From NCBI GenBank assembly GCA_902826455.1, contig CADEEV010000003.1:140899-184012 (forward strand): DNA of 43,114 bases, given 5' to 3'. Below, piece after piece: positions 8,336-16,018 of the stretch. The position numbers were made by a program, and so were the translations under genes. Under the pieces are notes generated by a model. That model was not told where the DNA came from and made no database searches. It was given only the letters and a program-made list of their open reading frames with translations. How positions within the stretch are numbered: position 1 is the first letter of the stretch; every line of letters begins with the position of its first letter. Source of the stretch: an uncultured Acidobacteriota bacterium. Its GTDB lineage: Bacteria > Acidobacteriota > Vicinamibacteria > Fen-336.

Positions 8336-9492
8336 GGCGGCTGGCGCTGCTGCTGGGACTGGCCCTGCTGGCGCCCGCCCGCGCGGGGGGTCAGTCGTCG
8401 TCCCCCTCGGCAGAGCCGTCGCCGCAGCCGGCGCCGGTCGGGGACGAGCGCCTCCGCAAGGTCCAGGAGCGCCGGGCCACCCTCGAGCGGGAAGTGGCCC
8501 GGTTGCGCGTGGAAGAGAAGAGCCTGCTCGGCGCGGTGGAGCGCCTCGAGCTCGAGGTGCGCCTGGGCGGCGAACGCCTGCGCGAGTCCCAGCTGCTCCT
8601 GCAGCGCACCAACGCCCAGCTCGACGCGACCCTCAAGCGCTCGCGGCAGATCGAGGCCCAGGTCGAGGCCGAACGGCCCCTGCTGAGGGCACGGGCACGC
8701 GACCTCTACAAGCTCGGCGACGTGTCGTACATGCGGCTGCTGTTGTCCGTCGAGCGGCCCGCCGACTTCCTCAACGGCTACCGCTACGTGACGGCTCTCG
8801 CCCGCCGCGACAACCAGCGCATCGCCGCGTTCCGGTCGGATCTCGTCGCCCTCGCGACCACGCGCCAGGAGCTCGAGACGAAGACCACGGAAGCGGTCGC
8901 CCTGCGCAGCGACCTGCAGCGCACGCAACGGCAGCTCGAGGCCGATCGCAGCCGCAAGACCGAGCTGCTCACGTCCCTCGTCGAGAAGAAGGAGACGAAC
9001 GCGGCCTACGTCCAGGAGCTGCAGGATGCCGAGAGGCGGCTCCAGGGGATGATCGCCGGCCTGGGCGACACCGACGTGGCGGTCCCCGCCGCCGTCTTCA
9101 AGGGCGCCCTGCCCTGGCCGGTGAAGGGGCGCGTGCGCATTCCCTTCGGCTTGCGCAAGCACCCGCGCTTCGACACCTACACGGTGCAGAACGGCGTCGA
9201 GATCGCGGCGCCCGCCGACGCGCCGGCCACGGCCGTCTACGACGGAATCGTGGTGTTCGCCGATCGCTTCAAGGGCTACGGGCTGCTCGTGGTGGTCGAC
9301 CACGGTGGCAAGCACCACACGCTCTACGGCCACCTCTCCGCGGCGACGGTCCAGCCCGGCCAGAAGGTCAGCGCGGGGGACACCGTGGGTCTCGTCGGCG
9401 GCGGCCTCGAGGGTCCCGGCCTGTATTTCGAGGTCCGCTTCCAGGGAAAACCCGAGGATCCCCTGGATTGGCTGAAGAAGGACGACAGGTAG
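8332..9492 (+). CDS. EnvC-like murein hydrolase activator with degenerate LytM (M23) domain
   Basis: This secreted 386-residue protein has a signal peptide (MRRLALLLGLALLAPARA), a long coiled coil (about 35-250) and a C-terminal LytM/M23 domain (about 262-380). The start is GTG 8332, which overlaps the previous stop (GTGA). The LytM domain lacks the usual zinc ligands: the H-x-G-x-D block is replaced by QNGVEIAAP, and the final HLHFE block reads GLYFEVR. Only YGHL keeps a His. E. coli EnvC is degenerate in the same way and activates the amidases AmiA/AmiB under FtsEX control, so a non-enzymatic amidase activator is the best inference. The S41 gene starts 11 bases after the stop, an arrangement often seen for envC and ctp genes. 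No amidase gene lies nearby. Confidence 0.9.
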   Translation: MRRLALLLGLALLAPARAGGQSSSPSAEPSPQPAPVGDERLRKVQERRATLEREVARLRVEEKSLLGAVERLELEVRLGGERLRESQLLLQRTNAQLDATLKRSRQIEAQVEAERPLLRARARDLYKLGDVSYMRLLLSVERPADFLNGYRYVTALARRDNQRIAAFRSDLVALATTRQELETKTTEAVALRSDLQRTQRQLEADRSRKTELLTSLVEKKETNAAYVQELQDAERRLQGMIAGLGDTDVAVPAAVFKGALPWPVKGRVRIPFGLRKHPRFDTYTVQNGVEIAAPADAPATAVYDGIVVFADRFKGYGLLVVVDHGGKHHTLYGHLSAATVQPGQKVSAGDTVGLVGGGLEGPGLYFEVRFQGKPEDPLDWLKKDDR

Positions 9493-9497
9493 ATAAT
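9492..9497 (+). promoter_or_regulatory. Possible -10 box for the S41 gene
   Basis: GATAAT overlaps the last base of the EnvC-like gene and ends 6 bases before the ATG at 9504, so it would yield an essentially leaderless mRNA. No -35 was recognised. It could be chance; the gene is close enough to be co-transcribed. Confidence 0.25.
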
Positions 9498-9503
9498 GCG
9501 GTC

Positions 9504-10682
9504 ATGAGCCCGCGCGCCCGTCTCCTCGTCGCTTTCGTGTCCACCGGCGTCTGCGCCTACGTCCTCGCCGGCACCGTGCTCGGCCGGGTCTTCGGCGACA
9601 CGACCTACGGCCAGCTCTCGGTCTTCGGCGAGGTGATGAACCTCGTCCTGACCGCGTACGTGGATCCCGTGAACGTGGACCGGGTGATGGGCGGCGCCCG
9701 CGTGGGCCTGACCGACGCCCTCGATCCAGAGAGCGCCTACCTCGATCCCGAGGAGCTCAAGGCCTACCAGCAGCCGGCCAAGGACACGGACGCCGACATC
9801 GGCGTCGTGCTCTCGCGCCGCTTCACGTTCCTCGCGATCGTGGCGCCGCGAGCGGGCTCCCCCGCCGAGAAGGCGGGCGTCAAGAGCGGCGACATCGTGA
9901 AGACGATCGACGGCCGCCACACCCGCGGGGTCAGCGTGCCCGTGGGGGCGCGCCTGCTCCGCGGCGCGCCGGGCTCGACGGTCAAGCTCGAGATCCTGCG
10001 GCCGGGCGTCGATCCGGTGACGATCTCGGTCGTGCGCGAGCGTCTCACGGCGGAGGCGCCGAGCGGACGCGTGCTCGAGTCGGGCCCGGGCTATCTTCGC
10101 GTGGCCGAGTTCTCCCCGAAGACCGCCGACGCGGTGCGCGACGAGGTGGAGACGCTGAAGCGCGGCGGCGCCAAGAGCCTCGTGCTCGACCTGCGCGACG
10201 CCGCCTACGGCGATCCGGCCGACGGCGTCGATACGGCGGCCCTGTTCCTGAAGGGCGGCACCGTGGCGAAGGTCGTGGGACGGCGCGTCGCCGAGCGCAC
10301 GCTCACGGCCGATCCGAAACGCTCGGCCTGGGATCTGCCGATGGTCGTGCTCGTCGACTCCGGCACGGCGGGGCCGGCCGAGGTGGTCGCGGCGGCCCTT
10401 CTCGACGCCGGCAAGCCGGTCGTGGGCCAGCACACGTACGGCTCGGCACCGGTGCAGAAGCTGGTGACGCTGCCGGAGGGCGGCCTCGTCCTCACGGTCG
10501 CCAAGTACCTGTCGCCGAAGGGCAACCCGATCCACGGCAAGGGCGTCGAGCCCAGCGTGGCGGTCGCGCTCCACGACCTCGCGGACGACGACGACGACAC
10601 GACGGCGCCCGCGGGCGATCCGGTCCTCGACAAGGCGATCGAGATCCTGAACGGCGGCGGCGAGGTCAAGAAGGCGGCCTGA
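9504..10682 (+). CDS. S41/CtpA-family PDZ protein with catalytic Ser and Lys substituted (pseudoprotease)
   Basis: This 392-residue membrane-anchored or secreted protein has an N-terminal hydrophobic segment (about 7-28), a PDZ domain (about 95-185, with AGSPAEKAGVKSGDIVKTIDG) and an S41 tail-specific protease fold (about 190-375). In active members the block reads GTASASE and TFGKG, with the Ser and Lys forming the catalytic dyad. Here the same blocks read GTAGPAE (Ser to Gly at about 290) and TYGSAP (Lys to Ser at about 314). The fold-conserving block SPKGNPIHGKGVEPSVAV is intact and the frame is open, so this looks like a maintained non-proteolytic homologue rather than a decayed gene. It lies directly after the EnvC-like gene. 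A scaffolding role in controlling a cell-wall amidase is inference. A short Asp run (DDDDD) lies near the C-terminus. Confidence 0.9.
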   Translation: MSPRARLLVAFVSTGVCAYVLAGTVLGRVFGDTTYGQLSVFGEVMNLVLTAYVDPVNVDRVMGGARVGLTDALDPESAYLDPEELKAYQQPAKDTDADIGVVLSRRFTFLAIVAPRAGSPAEKAGVKSGDIVKTIDGRHTRGVSVPVGARLLRGAPGSTVKLEILRPGVDPVTISVVRERLTAEAPSGRVLESGPGYLRVAEFSPKTADAVRDEVETLKRGGAKSLVLDLRDAAYGDPADGVDTAALFLKGGTVAKVVGRRVAERTLTADPKRSAWDLPMVVLVDSGTAGPAEVVAAALLDAGKPVVGQHTYGSAPVQKLVTLPEGGLVLTVAKYLSPKGNPIHGKGVEPSVAVALHDLADDDDDTTAPAGDPVLDKAIEILNGGGEVKKAA

Positions 10683-10683
10683 C

Positions 10684-10698
10684 CCCGGCGCCGCCGGG
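10684..10698. terminator. GC-rich inverted repeat between convergent genes
   Basis: CCCGGCG-C-CGCCGGG has 7-base arms around one central base (the practical hairpin is shorter). It lies in the 26-base gap between the convergent S41 and TonB-fusion genes. It could act as a bidirectional terminator, but no T-tract follows on either side. Confidence 0.3.
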
Positions 10699-10708
10699 TG
10701 AGGCTCGG

Positions 10709-12307
10709 TCAGTTCAGCCGGAAGTTCACCGTGACGGTCATGACCACCGGCACGGGGATCCCGTTCAGCAGCGTCGGCTCGTAGACCCACTTCCTGACGG
10801 CGTCGACCGCCGCCTGGTCCAGCATGCCCTGGCCACGCAGCACCTTCACGTCGGTGACGTTGCCCTCGGCGCTGATCGTGCACTCCAGGATCACGACGCC
10901 CTGCTGCCGGGCGCGCTTCGCGAGCTCGGGGTAGACGGGGTTGACGTTCTTGATCTTGCGCGGCTCGCGGATCTCGCCGCCGACGCGCACGGGGCCGCTC
11001 GGAGCCTTGGGCGCTGCGGACACCGCCGGAGCCGGCGTCGCCTTCACGACGGGCCGGGGCCGGACCGGGCGCGGGGTGCTCGCGGGCTTCGGCGCCTGGG
11101 TCATGGCCGGCGCTTCCTCCTGCGCCGGTTCGGGCGTCGCCTCGGTCATCTCGCCGGCCGGCGGCTCTTCCGACATCGCGGCCGGCGGCTCGGACATCCC
11201 GCCGTCCATCGCGCCGCCACTGCCGAGGGCGCTCGTGAGGCTCGGCACGGCGAGCGCGGCGATCACGCCCGCGAGGCTCGCGCCGCCGCCGGCGGGCGCG
11301 GCCATGGACAGCGTGACCTTCTTGCCGGTCGCCTTGACGCTCAGGCCGTTCAGCATCTCCTTGGCGCCGGGAACCTTCGTGACCTGCGGGTTCTCGGCGG
11401 CGGAGCCCTTCACCATCGCGAGACCGCCGTCGAGCATGGCCGAGACCTGCGTGGCCGCGGCGTCGTCGGCCATCTCGGCCGTGAGCGCAAGGGAGCCCTC
11501 GAACTTGCCGCTGAGGGTGAGGTTCTTCGGCATCGGGAACATGGAGGCAGCGCCGGGGCCCGCTTCCTTCTGGCCGCGGTCCACGAGCGGCGCGTCGGCG
11601 ACGATCCAGTACCCCGAGCTCGCGTCGATGCCCTTCACGAGGCCCATCAGGGAGGCGTTCGTCTCTAGGGGCTTCTGGGACGCGGCCTGCGCGGTGAGCA
11701 GCTTCGTCACGGCGCCCTCGCTGCCGACGACCATGCGGCCCGCGTCGGGGACGGCGATCAGCACGCTGGGCTTGCCCGGCTCGGCGATCTCGAGGACGTC
11801 GACGCCGGCGACGGTCTTGCTCGTCGCGGTGTGGCCCTCGGCCTTGATCGACGCCTCGATCGCGCTCTTGATCTTGGCCTTGTCGAAGCGGCCGAGGGCG
11901 ATCATCACGCCGTCGGGCGTCGGCGCCGCGACGTTCGACACCGCGATCACGACGCGATCCACGTCGCGGTCGATGCGCAGGCCCAGCTTGGCCTCGCCTT
12001 CCGCAAGGCCTTTCTGGAGGTTCTCGCGGAACTCCTTCTTCGCGGCCTCGGCTTCCTCGGGGGTCTTGCCGGTCGAGGGCAGATCGCCGCTCGCGACCTT
12101 CTTGTAGCCCTCGCTGGCGAAGAACCCCTTGGCGTCGAATCCGCCCAGGAGGGCGGTGTCGGCCGGAAGGGACAACGCCTGGCCGCTGAGAGGGCCGACG
12201 TCGGCCGGTCCCTGGTGCTTCAGATACCAGAACACGCCCGCGCCGCCGCAGACGAGGAAAGCGAGGAGCAGGACGACGACCAGACCGACGACGACCTTCT
12301 TCGACAT
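10709..12307 (-). CDS. Membrane-anchored periplasmic protein with C-terminal TonB domain
   Basis: This 532-residue protein begins with MSKKVVVGLVVVLLLAFLV, a single N-terminal membrane anchor. A periplasmic domain of about 330 residues follows, opening with LSLPADTALLGGFDAKG. That faintly recalls DUF3352-type proteins, but I do not recognise it firmly. A Pro/Ala/Glu-rich linker (about 360-440) leads to a TonB C-terminal domain (about 445-532) with NPVYPELAKRARQQG, QAAVDAVRKWVYEP and VPVVMTVTVNFRLN. TonB domains pass energy to outer-membrane receptors. Fusions of a TonB domain to unrelated periplasmic modules are, as I recall, frequent in Acidobacteriota, and no ExbB/ExbD is encoded nearby. 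The ATG at 12307 follows a weak G-rich ribosome site, and the gene sits 20 bases after the GWxTD gene on the same strand, probably in one transcript. Confidence 0.85.
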   Translation of the reverse strand: MSKKVVVGLVVVLLLAFLVCGGAGVFWYLKHQGPADVGPLSGQALSLPADTALLGGFDAKGFFASEGYKKVASGDLPSTGKTPEEAEAAKKEFRENLQKGLAEGEAKLGLRIDRDVDRVVIAVSNVAAPTPDGVMIALGRFDKAKIKSAIEASIKAEGHTATSKTVAGVDVLEIAEPGKPSVLIAVPDAGRMVVGSEGAVTKLLTAQAASQKPLETNASLMGLVKGIDASSGYWIVADAPLVDRGQKEAGPGAASMFPMPKNLTLSGKFEGSLALTAEMADDAAATQVSAMLDGGLAMVKGSAAENPQVTKVPGAKEMLNGLSVKATGKKVTLSMAAPAGGGASLAGVIAALAVPSLTSALGSGGAMDGGMSEPPAAMSEEPPAGEMTEATPEPAQEEAPAMTQAPKPASTPRPVRPRPVVKATPAPAVSAAPKAPSGPVRVGGEIREPRKIKNVNPVYPELAKRARQQGVVILECTISAEGNVTDVKVLRGQGMLDQAAVDAVRKWVYEPTLLNGIPVPVVMTVTVNFRLN

Positions 12308-12327
12308 GCGAGGCCCCCTGGGGTGAG

Positions 12328-13728
12328 CTACTTGATTTCGAACGTGAACTGCTTGACGACTTCCTTCTTCGCGACGCTGTCCACGATCTTCACCTGCGCG
12401 GCGTAGCTGCCGGGCGTGAAGTCCTTGAACGGGATCGGGCCGACCACGTTGCCGCCGACGACGGTGTCGAAGGGCTGGTCGGGCGCCTTGGCCAGGGTCT
12501 TGCCGGCCTTCTGGATCGAGACGCTCGCGATCGCAGTCGCCTTGGACGTCGCGGGATCGACCTGGGCGTCGTAGAACTGGAAGAACATCATGACGGAGTC
12601 GTCCTTCGTGAAGGTCGTCCCGAACAGCGGGATCAGGCGCACCTTCGCGAGGGCGAACCCCTGGTAGGCGTGGTTGTTGTCCACGACCGCGCTCGGGAGA
12701 TCCTCGACGTCGCGCAACGGGATGAGCGTCGCGGTCAGGCCGCCGGTGTTGAGGTCCGGGACCTCGGTCTTCACCTCGGCGACCGAGCCCTTGCCCGTCT
12801 TCACTTCGAGAGCCCCACCCTTGACGGTGTAGGTCCCCGGGTTGAGCAGCATGCGGAACGTGGCCAGGAAGGAGCCGTCGGGGCGTACGTCGGCCGCCTC
12901 TTCCTGCTCGGCGAATGCCGCGGGCTTGCCCTCGGCGCTCAGGGCCTGGCCGACGACGGTGACCTTGAGGGTCTTCTTGCCGCCGGCGTCCTGGACCTCC
13001 ATGCCTTCCTGGACCTTGCCGCGCACGGTGCCCACGACCGCCGTGCCGCCCCCCTCGGTCTTCATGAACGTGACCTGCGTCTCGAGGGGATAGTCCTGAC
13101 GCGGAGCCTTCAGCAGCGCCTGGCCGGGGGTCGGCTTCGGCAGCAGGTCGACGAGCTTGACGAGATGGCCGTCGGCGCCGAAGCGGTAGTCGATGTTCGG
13201 GTGCACGATCTTGCCCTCGGCGAGGCGGTCGAGCTGCCTGTCGAAGTCGGCGGAAACCGGGCCGTGGCAGGCGTCGTTGAACGAGACGATCGCCTCGCCG
13301 CCGACGAAGCGCTTCTCGTCCTTGTACTTCCAGCTCTCGCCGCTGCCCTCTTGATCGTGCTGGATCGTCGTCGGCTCGCCCATGAGGATGAAGATCTTGC
13401 CGCAATCGTTCCTGGATCCGATCTCTCCGCCCTTCTTGAAGCGCGGGTCCACGATGGCGACGAGCTTCGCGTACTCGGTCTGGTACTCGTTCTCCGGGGT
13501 CTCGAGATCGGGATCGCGGCGCGCCCAGAAGATCTTCTTGAACTCTTCGCGGTCCGCCTTGTCCTTGAGATCCTTGAACTTCTTCGCCTCGTCGGTGGTC
13601 ACGATCGGATGCACGGAGTCGAGCCAGGCCTTGTCTTCCTTGGTCATCTTGTCGGCGCGCGCCGGGGAGGCAGGCAGCACGCCGAGGGCGAGGAACGTCA
13701 GCACGAGAGTGCGCCGCGAGGGCATCAT
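12328..13728 (-). CDS. Secreted GWxTD-domain protein
   Basis: This 466-residue secreted protein has a signal peptide ending near ASPARA. Residues about 28-130 match the GWxTD-domain pattern: TTDEAKKFKDLKDKADREEF, FWARRDPDLETPENEYQTEY and DCGKIFILMGEPTTIQ. The motif that names the family is degenerate here (EIGSRND where GWxTD is usual). Such proteins are, to my knowledge, largely restricted to Acidobacteriota and relatives, and their function is unknown. The remainder looks like beta-sandwich repeats. Two ATGs are adjacent (13728 and 13725). AGGAG lies 5 bases upstream of the first, and a TATAAT box at 13770-13775 lies 41 bases upstream. It heads the unit with the TonB-fusion gene. Confidence 0.85.
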   Translation of the reverse strand: MMPSRRTLVLTFLALGVLPASPARADKMTKEDKAWLDSVHPIVTTDEAKKFKDLKDKADREEFKKIFWARRDPDLETPENEYQTEYAKLVAIVDPRFKKGGEIGSRNDCGKIFILMGEPTTIQHDQEGSGESWKYKDEKRFVGGEAIVSFNDACHGPVSADFDRQLDRLAEGKIVHPNIDYRFGADGHLVKLVDLLPKPTPGQALLKAPRQDYPLETQVTFMKTEGGGTAVVGTVRGKVQEGMEVQDAGGKKTLKVTVVGQALSAEGKPAAFAEQEEAADVRPDGSFLATFRMLLNPGTYTVKGGALEVKTGKGSVAEVKTEVPDLNTGGLTATLIPLRDVEDLPSAVVDNNHAYQGFALAKVRLIPLFGTTFTKDDSVMMFFQFYDAQVDPATSKATAIASVSIQKAGKTLAKAPDQPFDTVVGGNVVGPIPFKDFTPGSYAAQVKIVDSVAKKEVVKQFTFEIK

Positions 13729-13769
13729 CGTCTCTCCTTGGATGGAGTGAAGCCGGTTAGAAAACGCGG

Positions 13770-13779
13770 ATTATATGCT
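13770..13779. promoter_or_regulatory. Overlapping divergent -10 boxes (GWxTD gene / transpeptidase gene)
   Basis: ATTATATGCT contains TATAAT on the minus strand (13770-13775, for the GWxTD gene) and TATGCT on the plus strand (13774-13779, 14 bases before the transpeptidase ATG). This AT-rich spot stands out in the GC-rich sequence. No clear -35 elements were found. It is a predicted shared -10 region. Confidence 0.5.
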
Positions 13780-13793
13780 ACGCTGCCGCGGGA

Positions 13794-14825
13794 ATGATCA
13801 AGGTTCTGGTGGCAGGCGGGCTGGTCGCCGCGACCGCCCTAGCGACCCCTGCCGACGCCGCCGTCAGGACCCGGACGCGCAGCCGCACGACCTCCCCGGC
13901 GCGCTCCGTGATCCCGGCGATCGTGATTCCCCCGGGGGCCTCGGCCCAGGATCAGGCGGTGGCCGAGGCCGCACGTCGTGCCCTGGGCAAGACCGCGGGC
14001 GCCGTCGTCGCGATCGATCCCCGCAGCGGGCGCGTGATCGCCCTCGTCAACCCGACCTACGGCCTCTTCAACGCCTACCAACCCTGCTCGGTCTTCAAGA
14101 TCGTGGTGGCCGTCGCGGGGCTCTCGGAGGGCGTCATCACCCCCGAGAGCACCCACAACTGCGTGCGCGGCTGCTGGTCGTGGCCCGGCCACGGCCGCAT
14201 CGACCTGAGGCGGGCTCTCGCGGTCTCCTGCAACCCGTACTTCGAGTGGGTCGGGGAACAGCTCGGGTACGCGACGATCGAGCAGTACGCGCAGCTTCTC
14301 GGCCTGGGCGCGACGTCGGGCATCAACCTCACCGGCGAGAGCAAGGGGCGCCTGCCCACGAAGGTGTCGCCGGCGGCCGTGGGGCACCTGTCGAGTCACG
14401 CGGCCGGCATCGAGACCTCGGCCGTCCAGCTCGCCGTGCTGCTCTCCGCAGCCATCAACGGCGGCATCGTCTATCAGCCGCAGGTCGGCGCCGCCGAGGG
14501 CTTCGTCCCCAAGGAGCGCTGGCGGCTGCGTCCGGCGACGAAGCTCGAGGGTCTCGCGGCTGGCTTCCTGGGCGCGGTCAACGAAGGCAGCGCGATGCCG
14601 GCCTTCGATCCCGACGTGCTCGTCGCGGGCAAGACCGGCTCCTGCTCACGGCTGGGATGGTTCGCGTCCTACGCGCCCGCCGACGATCCCGAGGTCGTGA
14701 TCGTCGTGTTCGTGAGGCGGGGCAACGGCCACCTGGCCTCGTCGATCGCGGGGAAGATCTACCAGGATCTCTACAAGCCCCGCGGCCTGGCTCCCCCGAC
14801 GGCTTCCGCCGCCGGGGGTCGCTAG
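13794..14825 (+). CDS. Stand-alone penicillin-binding transpeptidase-domain protein
   Basis: This exported 343-residue protein has a signal peptide (MIKVLVAGGLVAATALATPADA) and a single transpeptidase/beta-lactamase-fold domain. All three active-site motifs are present: SVFK (nucleophile S99, K102), SCN (SxN) and KTG in GKTGSC. The order and the LTGESKGRLP segment resemble the C-terminal half of PBP2/FtsI-type class B PBPs, but the N-terminal dimerisation domain and membrane anchor are absent. Two close cysteines (NCVRGCW) just after the first motif are unusual. It could be a small D,D-transpeptidase, a carboxypeptidase or a beta-lactam sensor/hydrolase; the sequence alone does not decide. 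The ATG at 13794 has a weak GGGA ribosome site. It is convergent with the PEGA gene. Confidence 0.85.
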   Translation: MIKVLVAGGLVAATALATPADAAVRTRTRSRTTSPARSVIPAIVIPPGASAQDQAVAEAARRALGKTAGAVVAIDPRSGRVIALVNPTYGLFNAYQPCSVFKIVVAVAGLSEGVITPESTHNCVRGCWSWPGHGRIDLRRALAVSCNPYFEWVGEQLGYATIEQYAQLLGLGATSGINLTGESKGRLPTKVSPAAVGHLSSHAAGIETSAVQLAVLLSAAINGGIVYQPQVGAAEGFVPKERWRLRPATKLEGLAAGFLGAVNEGSAMPAFDPDVLVAGKTGSCSRLGWFASYAPADDPEVVIVVFVRRGNGHLASSIAGKIYQDLYKPRGLAPPTASAAGGR

Positions 14826-14829
14826 CCTC

Positions 14830-14895
14830 TTACTTCTCGAGCTCCACGCTCAGGTCGACGGCTTCACCCGGGAGGACGTCCACGTCGCGATCGAG
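14830..14895 (-). other. Out-of-frame C-terminal remnant of the PEGA gene
   Basis: Read in a different minus frame from the PEGA gene, this stretch encodes a well-formed PEGA ending (LDRDVDVLPGEAVDL, then SVELEK and TAA). It continues the alignment broken after PGYRT in the annotated gene. A single missing base near 14895-14900 explains it, either a real frameshift or a sequencing error. Confidence 0.75.
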
Positions 14896-15899
14896 GTGCG
14901 GTAGCCGGGCCGCACGATCTCGACGCGGTGGCCGCCCGCCGGCAGATCCACCCGGGACAGGTCCCGGGCAGAACCGCTGAACGTGCCGTCCACGTACACC
15001 GAAGCGTCGTCGGGCCGCACGTCGAGGCGGAGCGTGCCTTGGCCGTCGCTGCTGCGGCGCTCCGGAGCCCGCGTGGCGCGATCGTCCGGCCGCGTCGCGT
15101 AGCGGTCGTCGGAGCGCGGCGGCGCGTAGTAGTCCGCGTCCGGCCCTTCGTGACCCTGGAGGCGGGCGTACTCCGAGTTGAGCTGCTCGCCGGTCCCGCG
15201 GACCATGTCGTGCTTGATCTTGACCGTGCCGCCCTCCTGGACGTACACGTCGAAGCGCTCGGTCTGGTAGCCGTCCAGCTTCAGGGTGATGTCGTGACGG
15301 CCGGGCGACACGTACAGGCGCTGGAACAGGCCGTCGAAATCGTCCACGACGCCGGCATAGTAGCCGTCGACGTAGACCTTGGCCTTCTCCTTGTCGACCA
15401 TGATCCGGACGGCGCCGGTGTCGCCGTAAGGCTGGACGTAGGAGCCGCCGTAGTACGTGGGGCCGCCGCCGTACCAGTAGCTGTCGAAGTACAGGCCGCC
15501 CCAGGGATACGAGCCGTAGCCCCAGTAGTAGGGCCGGGAGTAGTAAGGCCGGTAGTAGCCGCCGTAGTAGCCGCCGCCGTAGTAGCCCCCGCGGTATCCG
15601 CCACGGTTGTAGTAGCCGCGATAGCCGCCCGTCCCCGTGCCGGCCCGCGGATGGCGGCGCTGTGCGTCCGTCATCGCGACCGACCCGCCCGAGGACGACT
15701 GCCCCGAGGAGCGGTAGCCCGAGCCGCTGCTGCTGCCACTACTCCGGCTGCTGCTGCCGCCCGAGCTGTGGGACGAGTGGCTCGATCCCGAGGAGGACGA
15801 GCCGCCGCTGCCGCGCTGCTTGGCGTCCTCGGCACCCGACTGCGGCGCCGCAACCGCCAGGACCAGGACCGCCGTTGCCGCCAGATTCCGTCCGTTCAT
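14850..15899 (-). CDS. Ser/Gly/Tyr-rich secreted PEGA-domain protein, frameshifted at C-terminus
   Basis: This exported 349-residue protein has a signal peptide (about 1-23), a Ser/Gly/His low-complexity stretch (about 31-65), a Gly/Tyr-rich stretch (about 90-150, many GYYGG and RPYY units) and two PEGA domains (about 163-236 and 290-349). PEGA domains carry the PEGA-like VYVDG and PGYRT patterns and are found in surface or periplasmic proteins. The second is broken: after PGYRT the frame ends in SIATWTSSRVKPST, while the expected ending is encoded one frame over and stops at 14830, 4 bases from the convergent gene. The ATG at 15899 has GGAGGA 5 bases upstream, and a sigma-54-type promoter lies at 15941-15956. 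A surface structure or adhesin role is inference from composition. Confidence 0.82.
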   Translation of the reverse strand: MNGRNLAATAVLVLAVAAPQSGAEDAKQRGSGGSSSSGSSHSSHSSGGSSSRSSGSSSGSGYRSSGQSSSGGSVAMTDAQRRHPRAGTGTGGYRGYYNRGGYRGGYYGGGYYGGYYRPYYSRPYYWGYGSYPWGGLYFDSYWYGGGPTYYGGSYVQPYGDTGAVRIMVDKEKAKVYVDGYYAGVVDDFDGLFQRLYVSPGRHDITLKLDGYQTERFDVYVQEGGTVKIKHDMVRGTGEQLNSEYARLQGHEGPDADYYAPPRSDDRYATRPDDRATRAPERRSSDGQGTLRLDVRPDDASVYVDGTFSGSARDLSRVDLPAGGHRVEIVRPGYRTSIATWTSSRVKPST

Positions 15900-15940
15900 C
15901 GTCGTCCTCCGCGCAGGCTCATTCTGCGCCGACTTTCAAA

Positions 15941-15956
15941 AGCAATCCACGTGCCG
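15941..15956 (-). promoter_or_regulatory. Candidate sigma-54 (RpoN) -24/-12 promoter for the PEGA gene
   Basis: On the minus strand the site reads CGGCACGTGGATTGCT. It matches the consensus TGGCACG-N4-TTGCW at all defined bases but the first, with the required 10 bases between GG and GC. Transcription would start near 15930, about 30 bases before the ATG, with GGAGGA in between. Position and spacing are both as expected for a functional site. Confidence 0.7.
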
Positions 15957-16018
15957 CATGGCGTCCATGTCAAAAGCCAATGAAATGAGGCAGTTGACCT
16001 GTCGGGACGGTCGAGGAT

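Noticed and set aside
15994-15999. TTGACC as a -35 for lpxB
   Set aside because: No -10-like hexamer lies 16-18 bases downstream, and the TATACT at 16070 is about 70 bases away.
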